Below, piece by piece: positions 47,223 to 56,547 of a stretch of DNA of 64,000 bases; the stretch's first letter is position 1, and every line of letters starts with the position of its first letter. The notes below the pieces were generated by a model, which did not search any database, was not told the origin of the DNA, and saw only the letters and a program-made list of their open reading frames with translations. The stretch comes from Afipia sp. P52-10. GTDB lineage: Bacteria > Pseudomonadota > Alphaproteobacteria > Rhizobiales > Xanthobacteraceae. The stretch spans positions 443,959-507,958 of the forward strand of contig NZ_AZSJ01000003.1 of assembly GCF_000516555.1 (NCBI RefSeq), written 5' to 3'. The translations under genes and the position numbers were made by a program.

Positions 47223-47908
47223 GGAATGAAGACCCGCTGATAGAGCGCACGCAGGATGCCGGCGGTCACGCCCCAGACGTAGCGATCGCCGTAAGGCATC
47301 TCATAATAGCTGCGGGTGATGTCGCGAAACTGCCGCGTCTTCAGGAAATGGTTCGCCGGGTTCATCAAGAACGCCAGTGGCACCTCGAACACGTCGTCGA
47401 CCTCGGAGGCGTTGACGCGCAGCTCGAAACCGGGCTTCACGCGGGCGATCATCGGCAGGATCCGATAGCCGAACGGCGTGCCATACAAATCCATATAGGC
47501 CACCGGCTCGACGAACGACCGGTCGAGCCCGACCTCCTCCTCCGCCTCGCGCAGCGCGGCATCCTTCGGCGATGCATCGGTCGGATCGATCTTGCCGCCG
47601 GGAAACGCGACTTGCCCCGCATGATCGTTCAGATGCGCCGACCGCTGGGTGAGCAGCACCATCGGTTCTGCGCGGTCGATGATCGGCACCAGCACCGCGG
47701 CGGGGCGGATCGGCTTCTCCTTGGCGATGATCTCCAGCACGCGATTCATGCCCTCGTCATCTGTACGGGGAATGATGGATGGATCGGTCAGGCCTGGCGG
47801 TATATCGAAATTGAAGCGCTCGCGGACGCGCTGGAAGAACTCATCGGACGTCAACGTGACGTCCTTGAGAGCGGCCGGTGCCCCCACCGTCGTTGCCGAA
47901 TTGCTCAA
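47219..47908 (-). CDS. NUDIX CoA pyrophosphatase, TTG start
   Basis: A 229-residue NUDIX hydrolase similar to NudL-type CoA diphosphatases. The NUDIX box is GGKIDPTDASPKDAALREAEEEVGL, spaced with a 3-residue insert, and LLTQRSAHLNDHAGQVAFPGG precedes it, typical of the CoA group. The TTG at 47908 has GAGGAA seven bases upstream and begins LSNSATT; a start at 47935 is possible. It begins an operon with DUF6111 and cca. Confidence 0.88.
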   Translation of the reverse strand: MSNSATTVGAPAALKDVTLTSDEFFQRVRERFNFDIPPGLTDPSIIPRTDDEGMNRVLEIIAKEKPIRPAAVLVPIIDRAEPMVLLTQRSAHLNDHAGQVAFPGGKIDPTDASPKDAALREAEEEVGLDRSFVEPVAYMDLYGTPFGYRILPMIARVKPGFELRVNASEVDDVFEVPLAFLMNPANHFLKTRQFRDITRSYYEMPYGDRYVWGVTAGILRALYQRVFIP

Positions 47909-47959
47909 CAGTCGTTTCCTCGTCTGATGACCCAAGCCTCTGGCCTTGGGCCCTCCCCC

Positions 47960-48553
47960 TCAAATCTCCCGCACCTGCTCGGCTCCCGCCATCGGGAAAA
48001 ATACGCCGCCGGAGCTAACGCCGAACATCTCCTGCCCGTTGTAGTGACGCTCCTCGCCGAGTTCGACGAGATCATAGTAGATCGGCCGCGTCACTTTCGC
48101 CCACAGGTCGCGCCGCACATGCAGGTATGGCGTCAGGCCGCCGTCCTTGCCCTGCTTGAAGCGCAACTCGTGCTCGGCGTCGCACTCCACCCAGTCATCG
48201 ACGTTGGTCCGGAAATGCAGGCGCTGGCTATCGCCTTCGCCGTCCTTCTGCATTTCCACCGCCATGAACGGCGCATCATCGACGCGGATGCCGACCTTCT
48301 CCACCGGCGTCACTAGAAAGTGCTTGTCGCCCTCGCGCTTGAGAATAGTGGAAAACAGCCGCACCAACGCCGGCCGTCCGATCGGCGTGCCAAGATAGAA
48401 CCATGTTCCATCGCTGGCGATGCGCATGTCGATATCGCCGCAGAAGTCCGGGTTCCACAGGTGGACCGGCGGCAATCCTTTCTTCGCAGCCGTGCGCGCA
48501 GCGGTCGCAAGCCCGTCCAGACCTTGTGAGGAAACTTGCCCTTGGTTCGCCAT
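47960..48553 (-). CDS. DUF1285 domain protein
   Basis: A 197-residue protein of unknown function. The DUF1285 core spans residues about 22-190 with LPPVHLWNPDFCGDIDMRI, TWFYLGTPIGRPALVRLFSTILKREGD and YLHVRRDLWAKVTRP. The ATG at 48553 is chosen; the longer frame adds 12 residues. It lies upstream of the NUDIX gene on the same strand and is divergent from moxR. Confidence 0.85.
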   Translation of the reverse strand: MANQGQVSSQGLDGLATAARTAAKKGLPPVHLWNPDFCGDIDMRIASDGTWFYLGTPIGRPALVRLFSTILKREGDKHFLVTPVEKVGIRVDDAPFMAVEMQKDGEGDSQRLHFRTNVDDWVECDAEHELRFKQGKDGGLTPYLHVRRDLWAKVTRPIYYDLVELGEERHYNGQEMFGVSSGGVFFPMAGAEQVREI

Positions 48554-48861
48554 TGTTTGTCCTGACGCTGTTTGCTCTGGCGTTCGCACCGGTGACGCGA
48601 GGTCGCCGGAACGTGATTGGCCGATGCTTCCCTGTCCCCGATAATGCGGGAATATCGGAATTCAAGGGAATACATAAGCTTACGAAGAGTCTAGCTTAGG
48701 GTCTGTTTAGCATAGCTGCCAATTCAGCGCGCAAGCCGGGCCTTAGGTGCCACCTTAGGTGCCGTTGGATCAGGCATGTAGGCGAGGCATGGAGCTTGCA
48801 GCGCGACAAACGGCGGCAAGGTTGGCAAAGGGTTGCGCGGAGCCTGCAACAGGAGATCAGG
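48554..48861. other. divergent intergenic region DUF1285 / moxR
   Basis: 308 bases without a supported ORF. It contains an inverted repeat CCGATA / TATCGG (48638-48658), an AT-richer stretch around 48660-48715 likely to hold promoters, and a tandem pair of 12-base units at 48741-48764. AGGAGATCAGG precedes the moxR ATG. Confidence 0.45.
48741..48764. repeat. 12-base tandem duplication CCTTAGGTGCC[A/G]
   Basis: CCTTAGGTGCCA and CCTTAGGTGCCG stand directly next to each other about 100 bases upstream of moxR. CCTTAGG is itself palindromic, so each unit could be a protein site. Confidence 0.5.
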
Positions 48862-49862
<1,001 letters not shown>

Positions 49863-49863
<1 letters not shown>

Positions 49864-50789
49864 TGGCGGACGCGGCGGTCCACACGGCAGGCGAACTCGA
49901 GGCAGTCAGGCGCGCGGATGGCGAGAGCCGTTCGCTCGCGGCATCGCTGCCGCGTCTGGTGCTGGAAGCGCGCCGCATCGCCAACAACGTGATCCATGGC
50001 TTGCATGGGCGCCGGCGCGCGGGCCCTGGCGAAAGCTTCTGGCAGTATCGCCGCTTTGCCACCGGAGAGCCGGCACAGAATATCGACTGGCGGCGCTCGG
50101 CGCGCGACGACCATCTTTACGTGCGCGAGCAGGAATGGGAAGCCTCGCACACGGTCTGGCTGTGGCCGGATCGGTCGCCGTCGATGGCCTTCGCCTCGAA
50201 GAAGGCCCGCGACAGCAAACTCGAGCGCGCGCTGATCGTCACGTTCGCGCTGGCTGATCTTCTGGTCGATGGCGGCGAGCGCGTCGGCATTCCGGGCCTG
50301 ATGAACCCGACCAGCAGTCGCAATGTCGTTGACAAAATGGCGCAGGCGATCATTCACGACACCACGACCCGCGCCAGCCTACCGCCCGCCTTCGTGCCCT
50401 CCCCGTTATCTGAAGTCGTCGTCTTCTCGGATTTCTGGTCGCCAATCGACGAGGTGCGGGCAACGCTGAACGGATTGTCGTCCACCGGCGCGCACGGCAC
50501 GCTGGTCCAGGTCGTCGATCCCGCCGAGGAGACGTTTCCCTATTCCGGCCGTATCGAATTCGTCGAACCGGAAGGCGCCGGCGTCGTCACCGCCGGACGT
50601 GCCGAGACCTGGGCCGCCGACTATGTCGCCCGCGTCGAACTGCATCGCGAACACATCCGGGCGGAAACCCGACGGCGCGGCTGGCTATTCCCGATCCACA
50701 ACACGGATCGTTCGGCAGCCGAGCTGCTGCTCTATCTGCATAGCGGCATGGCGGCCAACAAGGGCGGCCAGATCGGACGCCGCGCATGA
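49863..50789 (+). CDS. DUF58 domain protein
   Basis: A 308-residue cytoplasmic protein with a DUF58 domain in the middle (RRAGPGESFWQYRRFATGEPAQNIDWRRSARDDHLYVRE). The region after about residue 90 resembles a VWA fold (WLWPDRSPSM, a MIDAS-like DxSxS variant). It is the regular partner of MoxR. It overlaps both neighbours, by 1 base with moxR and 4 bases with the DUF4159 gene. Confidence 0.9.
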
Positions 50790-53641
50790 TCGGAAATTTG
50801 CCTATCGCCTTTGCCCAGCCGCTGATGCTGATCGGGCTCGTCAGCCTGCCGGTGCTGTGGTGGCTGCTGCGCGTGATGCCGCCGCGCCCGCGGCGCATCG
50901 ACTTTCCGCCAACGCGGTTGCTTTTCGACATCGCACCGAAGGAGGAGACGCCGGCGCGCACGCCATGGTGGCTGACGTTGATCCGCCTGCTTGCCGCAGC
51001 GCTCGTGATCTTCGCCGCAGCAGGTCCGATCTACAATCCGGTTGCGGGCGCCGCCCGTTCCAGTGCACCGCTCGTGCTATTGATCGACGACGGCTGGAGC
51101 GCCGCGGCAAGCTGGGAGACGCGCATCCGCTCCGCCGACGAGCTGATCGCGACCGCCGAGACTGACAGCCGCGGCGTGGCTCTGATCCCGATGTCCGAGC
51201 CCGCGCGCGACATCACGCTGATGCCCGCCGGCAATGCGCGGGTCGCGCTGCGCCAGCTTGCGCCGAAACCCTACGCGGTCGAGCGCGTCGATATGCTGCC
51301 CGCCATTGGTCGTTTCCTAAACGCCACGGGTGATGCCGAGGTCGTCTGGATCTCCGATGGCGTGGATACCGGCCGCGGAGCAGAGTTCGTCTCGGGCCTT
51401 CCCGCCGCCATCGGCAGCCGCCCGCTGACGATCTACGACAGCGGCACGGCGCCGTCCCATGCCCTGGCCGGGGCCGAGAACGCCGCGGCAAGGATGGTCG
51501 TGAAGGTGCTGCGGCCTTCCGGCGGCCTGCCGGAAAGTGGTCTCGTGCGGGCGCTGGATGCCAAGGGCGCACCGATCGGCGATGCGCAATTCAGTTTCAA
51601 CCTGACTGACCGCGAGACCGAAGCCGCATTCGACCTGCCGGTCGAACTGCGCAACGACATCACCCGGCTCGAGATCGCCGGCGAACGCTCCGCCGGCGCC
51701 GTGCAGCTCCTCGATAAGCGCTGGCGGCGGCGCGCGGTCGGTATCGTCAGCGGAGCCACCTCCGATACCGCCCAGCCCTTGCTCGCGTCCACCTTCTATC
51801 TCTCGCGCGCACTCGGACCGTTCGCCGACGTGCGCCCTGGCGATCGCGGCGCGCCCGCAACCGCCATCGGCCGCTTCCTCGATCAGAAGCTACCGATGAT
51901 CGTGCTCGCCGACGTCGGCACGCTTGCCCCTGAAATCCGCGAGCGGCTGAATGCTTGGATCGCCCAAGGCGGTGTGCTGGTGCGCTTCGCGGGCCCGCGG
52001 CTTGCCGCGGCCGACGACGATCTCGTGCCGGTGAGACTGCGACGCGGCGGGCGCAGCCTCGGCGGTGCGCTCACCTGGGAGAAGCCGCAGAACCTTGCCG
52101 CGTTCTCGCCCGATGGCCCGTTCGCCGGGTTGACCGTGCCGAAGGACATCACCGTGACGCGGCAGGTGCTGGCGGAACCGGATGCATCGCTGACCGCCAA
52201 GAGCTGGGCCTCGCTTGCCGACGGCACGCCGCTGGTGACGGGCGAACAGCGCGGCAAGGGTGTCGTTGCCCTCTTCCATGTCAGCGCCGACACGCGCTGG
52301 TCGGACCTGCCGCTTTCAGGTACATTCGTGGAAATGCTGAGACGCATCGTCGACATTTCGGGCTACACCCAAACCGCGGGTGCCGGCCCTGCAGGCGAAG
52401 CGACCACCGAGACCGTAGCGCCGACGCGCATTCTCGATGGCTTCGGAGCGTTCGGCCCGCCACCAGCCACCGCGAAGCCGCTGAAAGCCGACTACCGCGA
52501 CCGGGCGACGCCGGATCATCCGCCCGGATTCTACGGACCGGCGGACAGCCCGCTCGCCGTCAACACGCTTGCGGCTGCTGACCGGATCGCCGCACTCGAC
52601 ACCTCGCCGCTGCGTGCGCAGCATGCGGCCTATCGCAACGCCGAGCCGCGCGACCTGCGCGGCTGGCTGCTGTCCGGCGCGCTCGGCCTGTTCCTGCTCG
52701 ATGCGCTGGTGATCGCGATCATGGGCGCGGGCATTGCCGGACTGCTGCGCCGCCGCGCCGCTGCCTCCATCATCGCCGTGCTGTTTGCGGCCGCCGCGAT
52801 CGCCGGCGCGCCGACTGCTGGATACGCGCAACAGCCGCAAAGCGCGCCAGCAGCTGTGCCCCCCTCTTCGCAAAACGACGAAGCCGCCATCAAGGCGGTT
52901 GCGCAGACGCGGCTCGCCTATGTCGTCACCGGCAATGCCGACGTGGATTCGATCGTCAAAGCCGGCATGGCGGGCCTGACCCTGTTTCTGGCGCAACGCA
53001 CGGCGCTCGAAGCCGGCGATCCGATCGGCATCGATCCCGCGCGCGACGAACTATCGTTCTATCCGCTGATCTATTGGCCGGTGATCGCCGGCACGCCGCG
53101 CCTGCCGCAGGAGGCACTGAACAAGCTCGACGCCTACATGAAACAGGGCGGCACGGTGCTGTTCGACACTCGCGATGCCATCGAAGCGCCGGCAACGCCG
53201 AACGGCGAATCGGAGACGCCCGGTATGTTGACCCTGCGCAACATCCTGTCCTCCCTCGACGTGCCTGAGCTGGAGCCGGTGCCGCGCGAGCATGTGCTGA
53301 CCAAGACCTTCTATTTGCTGCGCGACTTTCCTGGCCGCTTCACCACAGGCCAGACCTGGGTGGAGGCGTTGCCGCGCGAGAACGAGGACGACGAGAGCGC
53401 GCAACGGCCCGCACGCGGCGGCGACGGCGTCTCACCGATCATCATCACCTCGAACGATCTCGCCGGCGCCTGGGCATTGCGTCCGGACGGCCAGCCGATG
53501 TTGCCGCTTTCGCCCGGCGAACCGCGCCAGCGCGAATTCGCGTTCCGCGCCGGCGTCAACATCGTGATGTACACGCTCACCGGCAACTACAAGGCCGACC
53601 AGGTGCATGTCCCGGCTCTGATCGAGCGGCTGGGGCAATAG
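50786..53641 (+). CDS. large BatA/DUF4159 membrane protein
   Basis: A 951-residue protein. The N terminus is a BatA-like two-helix region (LMLIGLVSLPVLWWLLRVMPPRPRRIDFP). A VWA-like stretch and a long periplasmic part follow; helices occur near 635-655 and 660-680. The C-terminal 220 residues are DUF4159 (FYPLIYWPVIAG, YMKQGGTVLFDTRD, FYLLRDFPGRFT). Function unknown; it probably forms an envelope complex with the MoxR and DUF58 proteins. Its stop adjoins a dispersed palindrome. Confidence 0.85.
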   Translation: MIGNLPIAFAQPLMLIGLVSLPVLWWLLRVMPPRPRRIDFPPTRLLFDIAPKEETPARTPWWLTLIRLLAAALVIFAAAGPIYNPVAGAARSSAPLVLLIDDGWSAAASWETRIRSADELIATAETDSRGVALIPMSEPARDITLMPAGNARVALRQLAPKPYAVERVDMLPAIGRFLNATGDAEVVWISDGVDTGRGAEFVSGLPAAIGSRPLTIYDSGTAPSHALAGAENAAARMVVKVLRPSGGLPESGLVRALDAKGAPIGDAQFSFNLTDRETEAAFDLPVELRNDITRLEIAGERSAGAVQLLDKRWRRRAVGIVSGATSDTAQPLLASTFYLSRALGPFADVRPGDRGAPATAIGRFLDQKLPMIVLADVGTLAPEIRERLNAWIAQGGVLVRFAGPRLAAADDDLVPVRLRRGGRSLGGALTWEKPQNLAAFSPDGPFAGLTVPKDITVTRQVLAEPDASLTAKSWASLADGTPLVTGEQRGKGVVALFHVSADTRWSDLPLSGTFVEMLRRIVDISGYTQTAGAGPAGEATTETVAPTRILDGFGAFGPPPATAKPLKADYRDRATPDHPPGFYGPADSPLAVNTLAAADRIAALDTSPLRAQHAAYRNAEPRDLRGWLLSGALGLFLLDALVIAIMGAGIAGLLRRRAAASIIAVLFAAAAIAGAPTAGYAQQPQSAPAAVPPSSQNDEAAIKAVAQTRLAYVVTGNADVDSIVKAGMAGLTLFLAQRTALEAGDPIGIDPARDELSFYPLIYWPVIAGTPRLPQEALNKLDAYMKQGGTVLFDTRDAIEAPATPNGESETPGMLTLRNILSSLDVPELEPVPREHVLTKTFYLLRDFPGRFTTGQTWVEALPRENEDDESAQRPARGGDGVSPIIITSNDLAGAWALRPDGQPMLPLSPGEPRQREFAFRAGVNIVMYTLTGNYKADQVHVPALIERLGQ

Positions 53642-53686
53642 GCATGACCCGGAAGAGCGGGAACCGGTTTTCCGATCGGATCATGC
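53642..53686. repeat. GCATGATC-type dispersed palindrome, copy 10
   Basis: GCATGA (53642-53647) and TCATGC (53681-53686) flank GGGAACCGGTTTTCC, the most complete core of the family. It begins immediately after the stop of the DUF4159 gene and separates it from the next gene of the cluster. Confidence 0.65.
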
Positions 53687-53746
53687 ACCAACCAACCAAT
53701 GAGATCATGGTCCGGGCTAACCGGACGATGACCTAGAGTAGCGCCC

Positions 53747-55810
53747 ATGCAGTATGGCATTGCCTTCGCGCCGCTGGTTCCGGCGCTTGTTCTCTGGATC
53801 GCACTCGCGGCGATCATCATCATCGCCGCCGTGCTGGCGTTCACGCGGGCGCGCGGCGCGGCGATCCGCGTCGCTGCGCTGTCGCTGATCCTGCTCGCGC
53901 TCGCAAACCCCTCCTTCACCCGCGAGGACCGCGAACCGCTGTCGTCGGTCGCCGCCGTCGTGGTTGACAAGAGCCCGAGCCAGAACTTCGGCAACCGCGC
54001 CAAGGAGACCGAGCAGGTCCGCGAGGCGCTGATCGACCGGCTGAAGCAGATCAAGGGCCTCGAGGTGCGCGTGGTCGAGGCCGGCCAGGCCGACGGTGAG
54101 ACCGACGGCACCCGCTTGTTCTCGGCGCTGGCCTCCACGCTCTCCGACGTGCCGACCGATCGCGTCGCCGGCGCCTTCCTGATCACCGACGGCCGTGTCC
54201 ACGACATTCCCGCAAACGTGACGGCGCTCGGCTTCAACGCCCCGCTGCATGCCCTCGTCACCGGCCAGAAGGACGAGCGCGACCGCCGTATCGCCATCGT
54301 CGCCGCGCCTCGGTTCGGTATCGTCGGCCAACCCCAGCGGATCACCTATCGGCTGGACGATCAGGGCGTCACCGGCCAGCGCGCGCAAGTGACGATCCGC
54401 CACGACGGCCAGACGCTGACCCAACGCACGATGATGAGCGGCCAGACCTCCTCGATCGAGGTCGATATCCCGCATGCAGGCCCGAACATCGTCGAGATCG
54501 AGGCCTCGCCGCTCGAAGGCGAGCTGACGCCGGTCAACAACCGCGCGGTCGTCTCGATCGACGGCGTACGCGACAAGCTGCGGGTGCTGCTCGTCTCCGG
54601 CGAGCCGCATTCGGGCGAGCGCACCTGGCGCAACCTTCTGAAGTCTGACGCCAGCGTCGATCTCGTCCACTTCACCATTCTACGGCCGCCGGAGAAGCAG
54701 GACGGCACGCCGATCAACGAGCTGTCGCTGATCGCCTTCCCGACTCGAGAGCTGTTCCTGCAGAAGATCCACGAATTCCAGCTCATCATTTTCGACCGCT
54801 ACGCGCGGCAAGGCGTGCTGCCGATCGGCTATTTCGAGAACATCGCCCGTTATGTCCGCAATGGCGGCGCGGTGCTGGTCGCGGCCGGGCCCGACTACGC
54901 CAGCAGCAGCAGCATCTGGCGCACGCCGCTGGATTCCGTGCTGCCGGCCGAACCGGTGAGCGTCACCGAGCGCGGCTTCTATGCCCGCGTGAACGATGCA
55001 GGCAAACGCCACCCGGTGACACGCGGACTGGAAGGCGCCGATAGCGATCCGCCGCACTGGAGTCGGTTCTTCCGCCAGATCGACACCCGCAACGTCACCG
55101 GTTCGTCGATCATGGAAGGCGCTGACGGCAAGCCGCTGTTGGTGCTGTCGCGGCAGGGCGAAGGCCGCGTCGCACTCTTGCTCTCCGATCATATTTGGCT
55201 GTGGGCGCGCGCCTACGAAGGTGGCGGACCACACCTCGACCTGCTGCGGCGGCTGTCGCACTGGCTGATGAAGCAACCGGATCTGGAGGAAGAGGCGCTG
55301 CGCATGTCGGTGCAGGGCCACGATTTGATCATCACCCGTCAGACGATGACCGACGAAGTTCCGCCGGTGACCGTGACTTCGCCGTCCGGTGCCAAGCGCG
55401 AGCTCAACCTCACGGCGTCCGAGCCGGGGCTCTGGCGCGCCACCGTCAATGCCGACGAACTCGGCCTGTGGCAGGCGACCGACGGCAAGCTGACCGCGCT
55501 GATTAATGTCGGCCCGGTCAACCCGAAGGAATTCTCGGAGGTCACCTCCACCACCGAGATGCTGGCTCCCCTGGCACAGGCGACTGGCGGCGACGCGCGG
55601 CGGGTGATGGACGGCACCTCCCTCGACATGCCGCGCATTCTCCCTGTCCGTGCCTCCAGCGTCTTCCGTGGCGATAGCTGGCTCGGCCTGAAGATGCGCG
55701 AGGCTAGCGTGGTGAAGGGCATCGGCGTGCTGCCGATCTTCGCCGGCGTGATCGGCCTCCTGTTGCTGCTCGGGGCGTTTGCCGCCACCTGGCTGCGTGA
55801 AGGGCGCTGA
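53747..55810 (+). CDS. large membrane protein of the MoxR cluster (VWA/glutamine amidotransferase-like)
   Basis: A 687-residue protein with two N-terminal helices (about 8-30 and 40-55), a long extracytoplasmic part and a C-terminal helix (VIGLLLLLGAFAATWL). After LANPSFTRED, the stretch VAAVVVDKSPSQNFGNR is a VWA-like MIDAS start. The middle LLVSGEPHSGERTWRN and IARYVRNGGAVLVAAGPDYASSS resemble the type-1 glutamine amidotransferase fold found in this cluster elsewhere. It is the fourth member of the MoxR operon. Function unknown. Confidence 0.8.
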   Translation: MQYGIAFAPLVPALVLWIALAAIIIIAAVLAFTRARGAAIRVAALSLILLALANPSFTREDREPLSSVAAVVVDKSPSQNFGNRAKETEQVREALIDRLKQIKGLEVRVVEAGQADGETDGTRLFSALASTLSDVPTDRVAGAFLITDGRVHDIPANVTALGFNAPLHALVTGQKDERDRRIAIVAAPRFGIVGQPQRITYRLDDQGVTGQRAQVTIRHDGQTLTQRTMMSGQTSSIEVDIPHAGPNIVEIEASPLEGELTPVNNRAVVSIDGVRDKLRVLLVSGEPHSGERTWRNLLKSDASVDLVHFTILRPPEKQDGTPINELSLIAFPTRELFLQKIHEFQLIIFDRYARQGVLPIGYFENIARYVRNGGAVLVAAGPDYASSSSIWRTPLDSVLPAEPVSVTERGFYARVNDAGKRHPVTRGLEGADSDPPHWSRFFRQIDTRNVTGSSIMEGADGKPLLVLSRQGEGRVALLLSDHIWLWARAYEGGGPHLDLLRRLSHWLMKQPDLEEEALRMSVQGHDLIITRQTMTDEVPPVTVTSPSGAKRELNLTASEPGLWRATVNADELGLWQATDGKLTALINVGPVNPKEFSEVTSTTEMLAPLAQATGGDARRVMDGTSLDMPRILPVRASSVFRGDSWLGLKMREASVVKGIGVLPIFAGVIGLLLLLGAFAATWLREGR

Positions 55811-55892
55811 CGTCGCCCTTCACCTCGTCTCCAACGCGTTTGACGCACGACGCCCAAGCGTTTCTGCCATTGACAGGTCCATGCGGCACTGC

Positions 55893-55911
55893 AATGTTAT
55901 ATTATAACATT
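55893..55911 (+). promoter_or_regulatory. Zur box
   Basis: AATGTTATA-t-TATAACATT is a perfect 9-base inverted repeat around one central base. It matches the alphaproteobacterial Zur operator, TGTTATA-N-TATAACA. It lies about 95 bases upstream of the DUF2946 gene and precedes the TonB receptor gene, so zinc-replete Zur should repress both. Confidence 0.85.
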
Positions 55912-55954
55912 TGCAGGAGCTGGTCTTGGGGGACCGGTCAGAGGGCCAGCATCC

Positions 55955-55990
55955 ACGCTGACTTTTACGCTGACTTTCACGCTGACTTGG
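55955..55990 (+). repeat. three 12-base tandem repeats
   Basis: Three consecutive units ACGCTGACTTTT, ACGCTGACTTTC and ACGCTGACTTGG stand between the Zur box and the DUF2946 start. They form part of the untranslated leader. No regulatory function is known. Confidence 0.7.
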
Positions 55991-56006
55991 GGTCATTGGC
56001 GCGACG

Positions 56007-56384
56007 ATGGGGTGGTTTCGATCGAGACCGAGACTGGGGGCATGCCTTGCGCTGTTCGCGCTGGCGCTCAATCTCGTGCTGTCGTTCGGCCATCTGCACT
56101 GGGGCGGCGCCCATGACAGCCACGAGATCAGCGTCGTCCAACAGGCGCTGAGCCCGTCATCCGATCACAGCGACACAGACCACGATCACGATCACGACCA
56201 TCATGGCCTGCCGCACCCGTGTTTCGTCTGCGCCGTGGCGATGGCCGCGCCATTCGCCGCCACGCCGCCCGACCTGCCGCGACACGAGCCCGCAGCCATC
56301 GGTCACCTGACCGTCCGCCTCGGCTTAGCGCTACACGATAGGCGCCGCGCCGCCTTCCGGTCCCGCGCGCCGCCCTCCGCCTGA
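56007..56384 (+). CDS. His-rich DUF2946-type exported protein
   Basis: A 125-residue protein with an N-terminal hydrophobic segment (ACLALFALALNLVLSFGHLHW) and a histidine/aspartate cluster (DHSDTDHDHDHDHHGLPHP) next to CFVC. The pattern is that of DUF2946 proteins, often linked to metal receptors. The cluster can bind zinc. It is under a Zur box and is followed by a TonB-dependent receptor after 163 bases. A role as periplasmic zinc-handling partner is inferred. Confidence 0.7.
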   Translation: MGWFRSRPRLGACLALFALALNLVLSFGHLHWGGAHDSHEISVVQQALSPSSDHSDTDHDHDHDHHGLPHPCFVCAVAMAAPFAATPPDLPRHEPAAIGHLTVRLGLALHDRRRAAFRSRAPPSA

Positions 56385-56547
56385 CCGCGACCGTCGACCG
56401 CCTCCCTTGGTTTCCCCGCTCGCACGTCGCGTGGCGGCAAGACCGTAACGGGCGATTCCAACTTCCTCTGCTGACAATGCGGCAACCGGCACAGCTGCGG
56501 CCTCCTCGTGTGGCGCGGCGTGACGGCCCGATCCAGGACTGAACATC

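Noticed and set aside
55840-56151. Frame across the Zur box with HADFYADFHADL repeats
   Set aside because: The peptide repeat simply reflects the 12-base DNA repeats, and the frame overlaps the DUF2946 gene, which has a good signal peptide.
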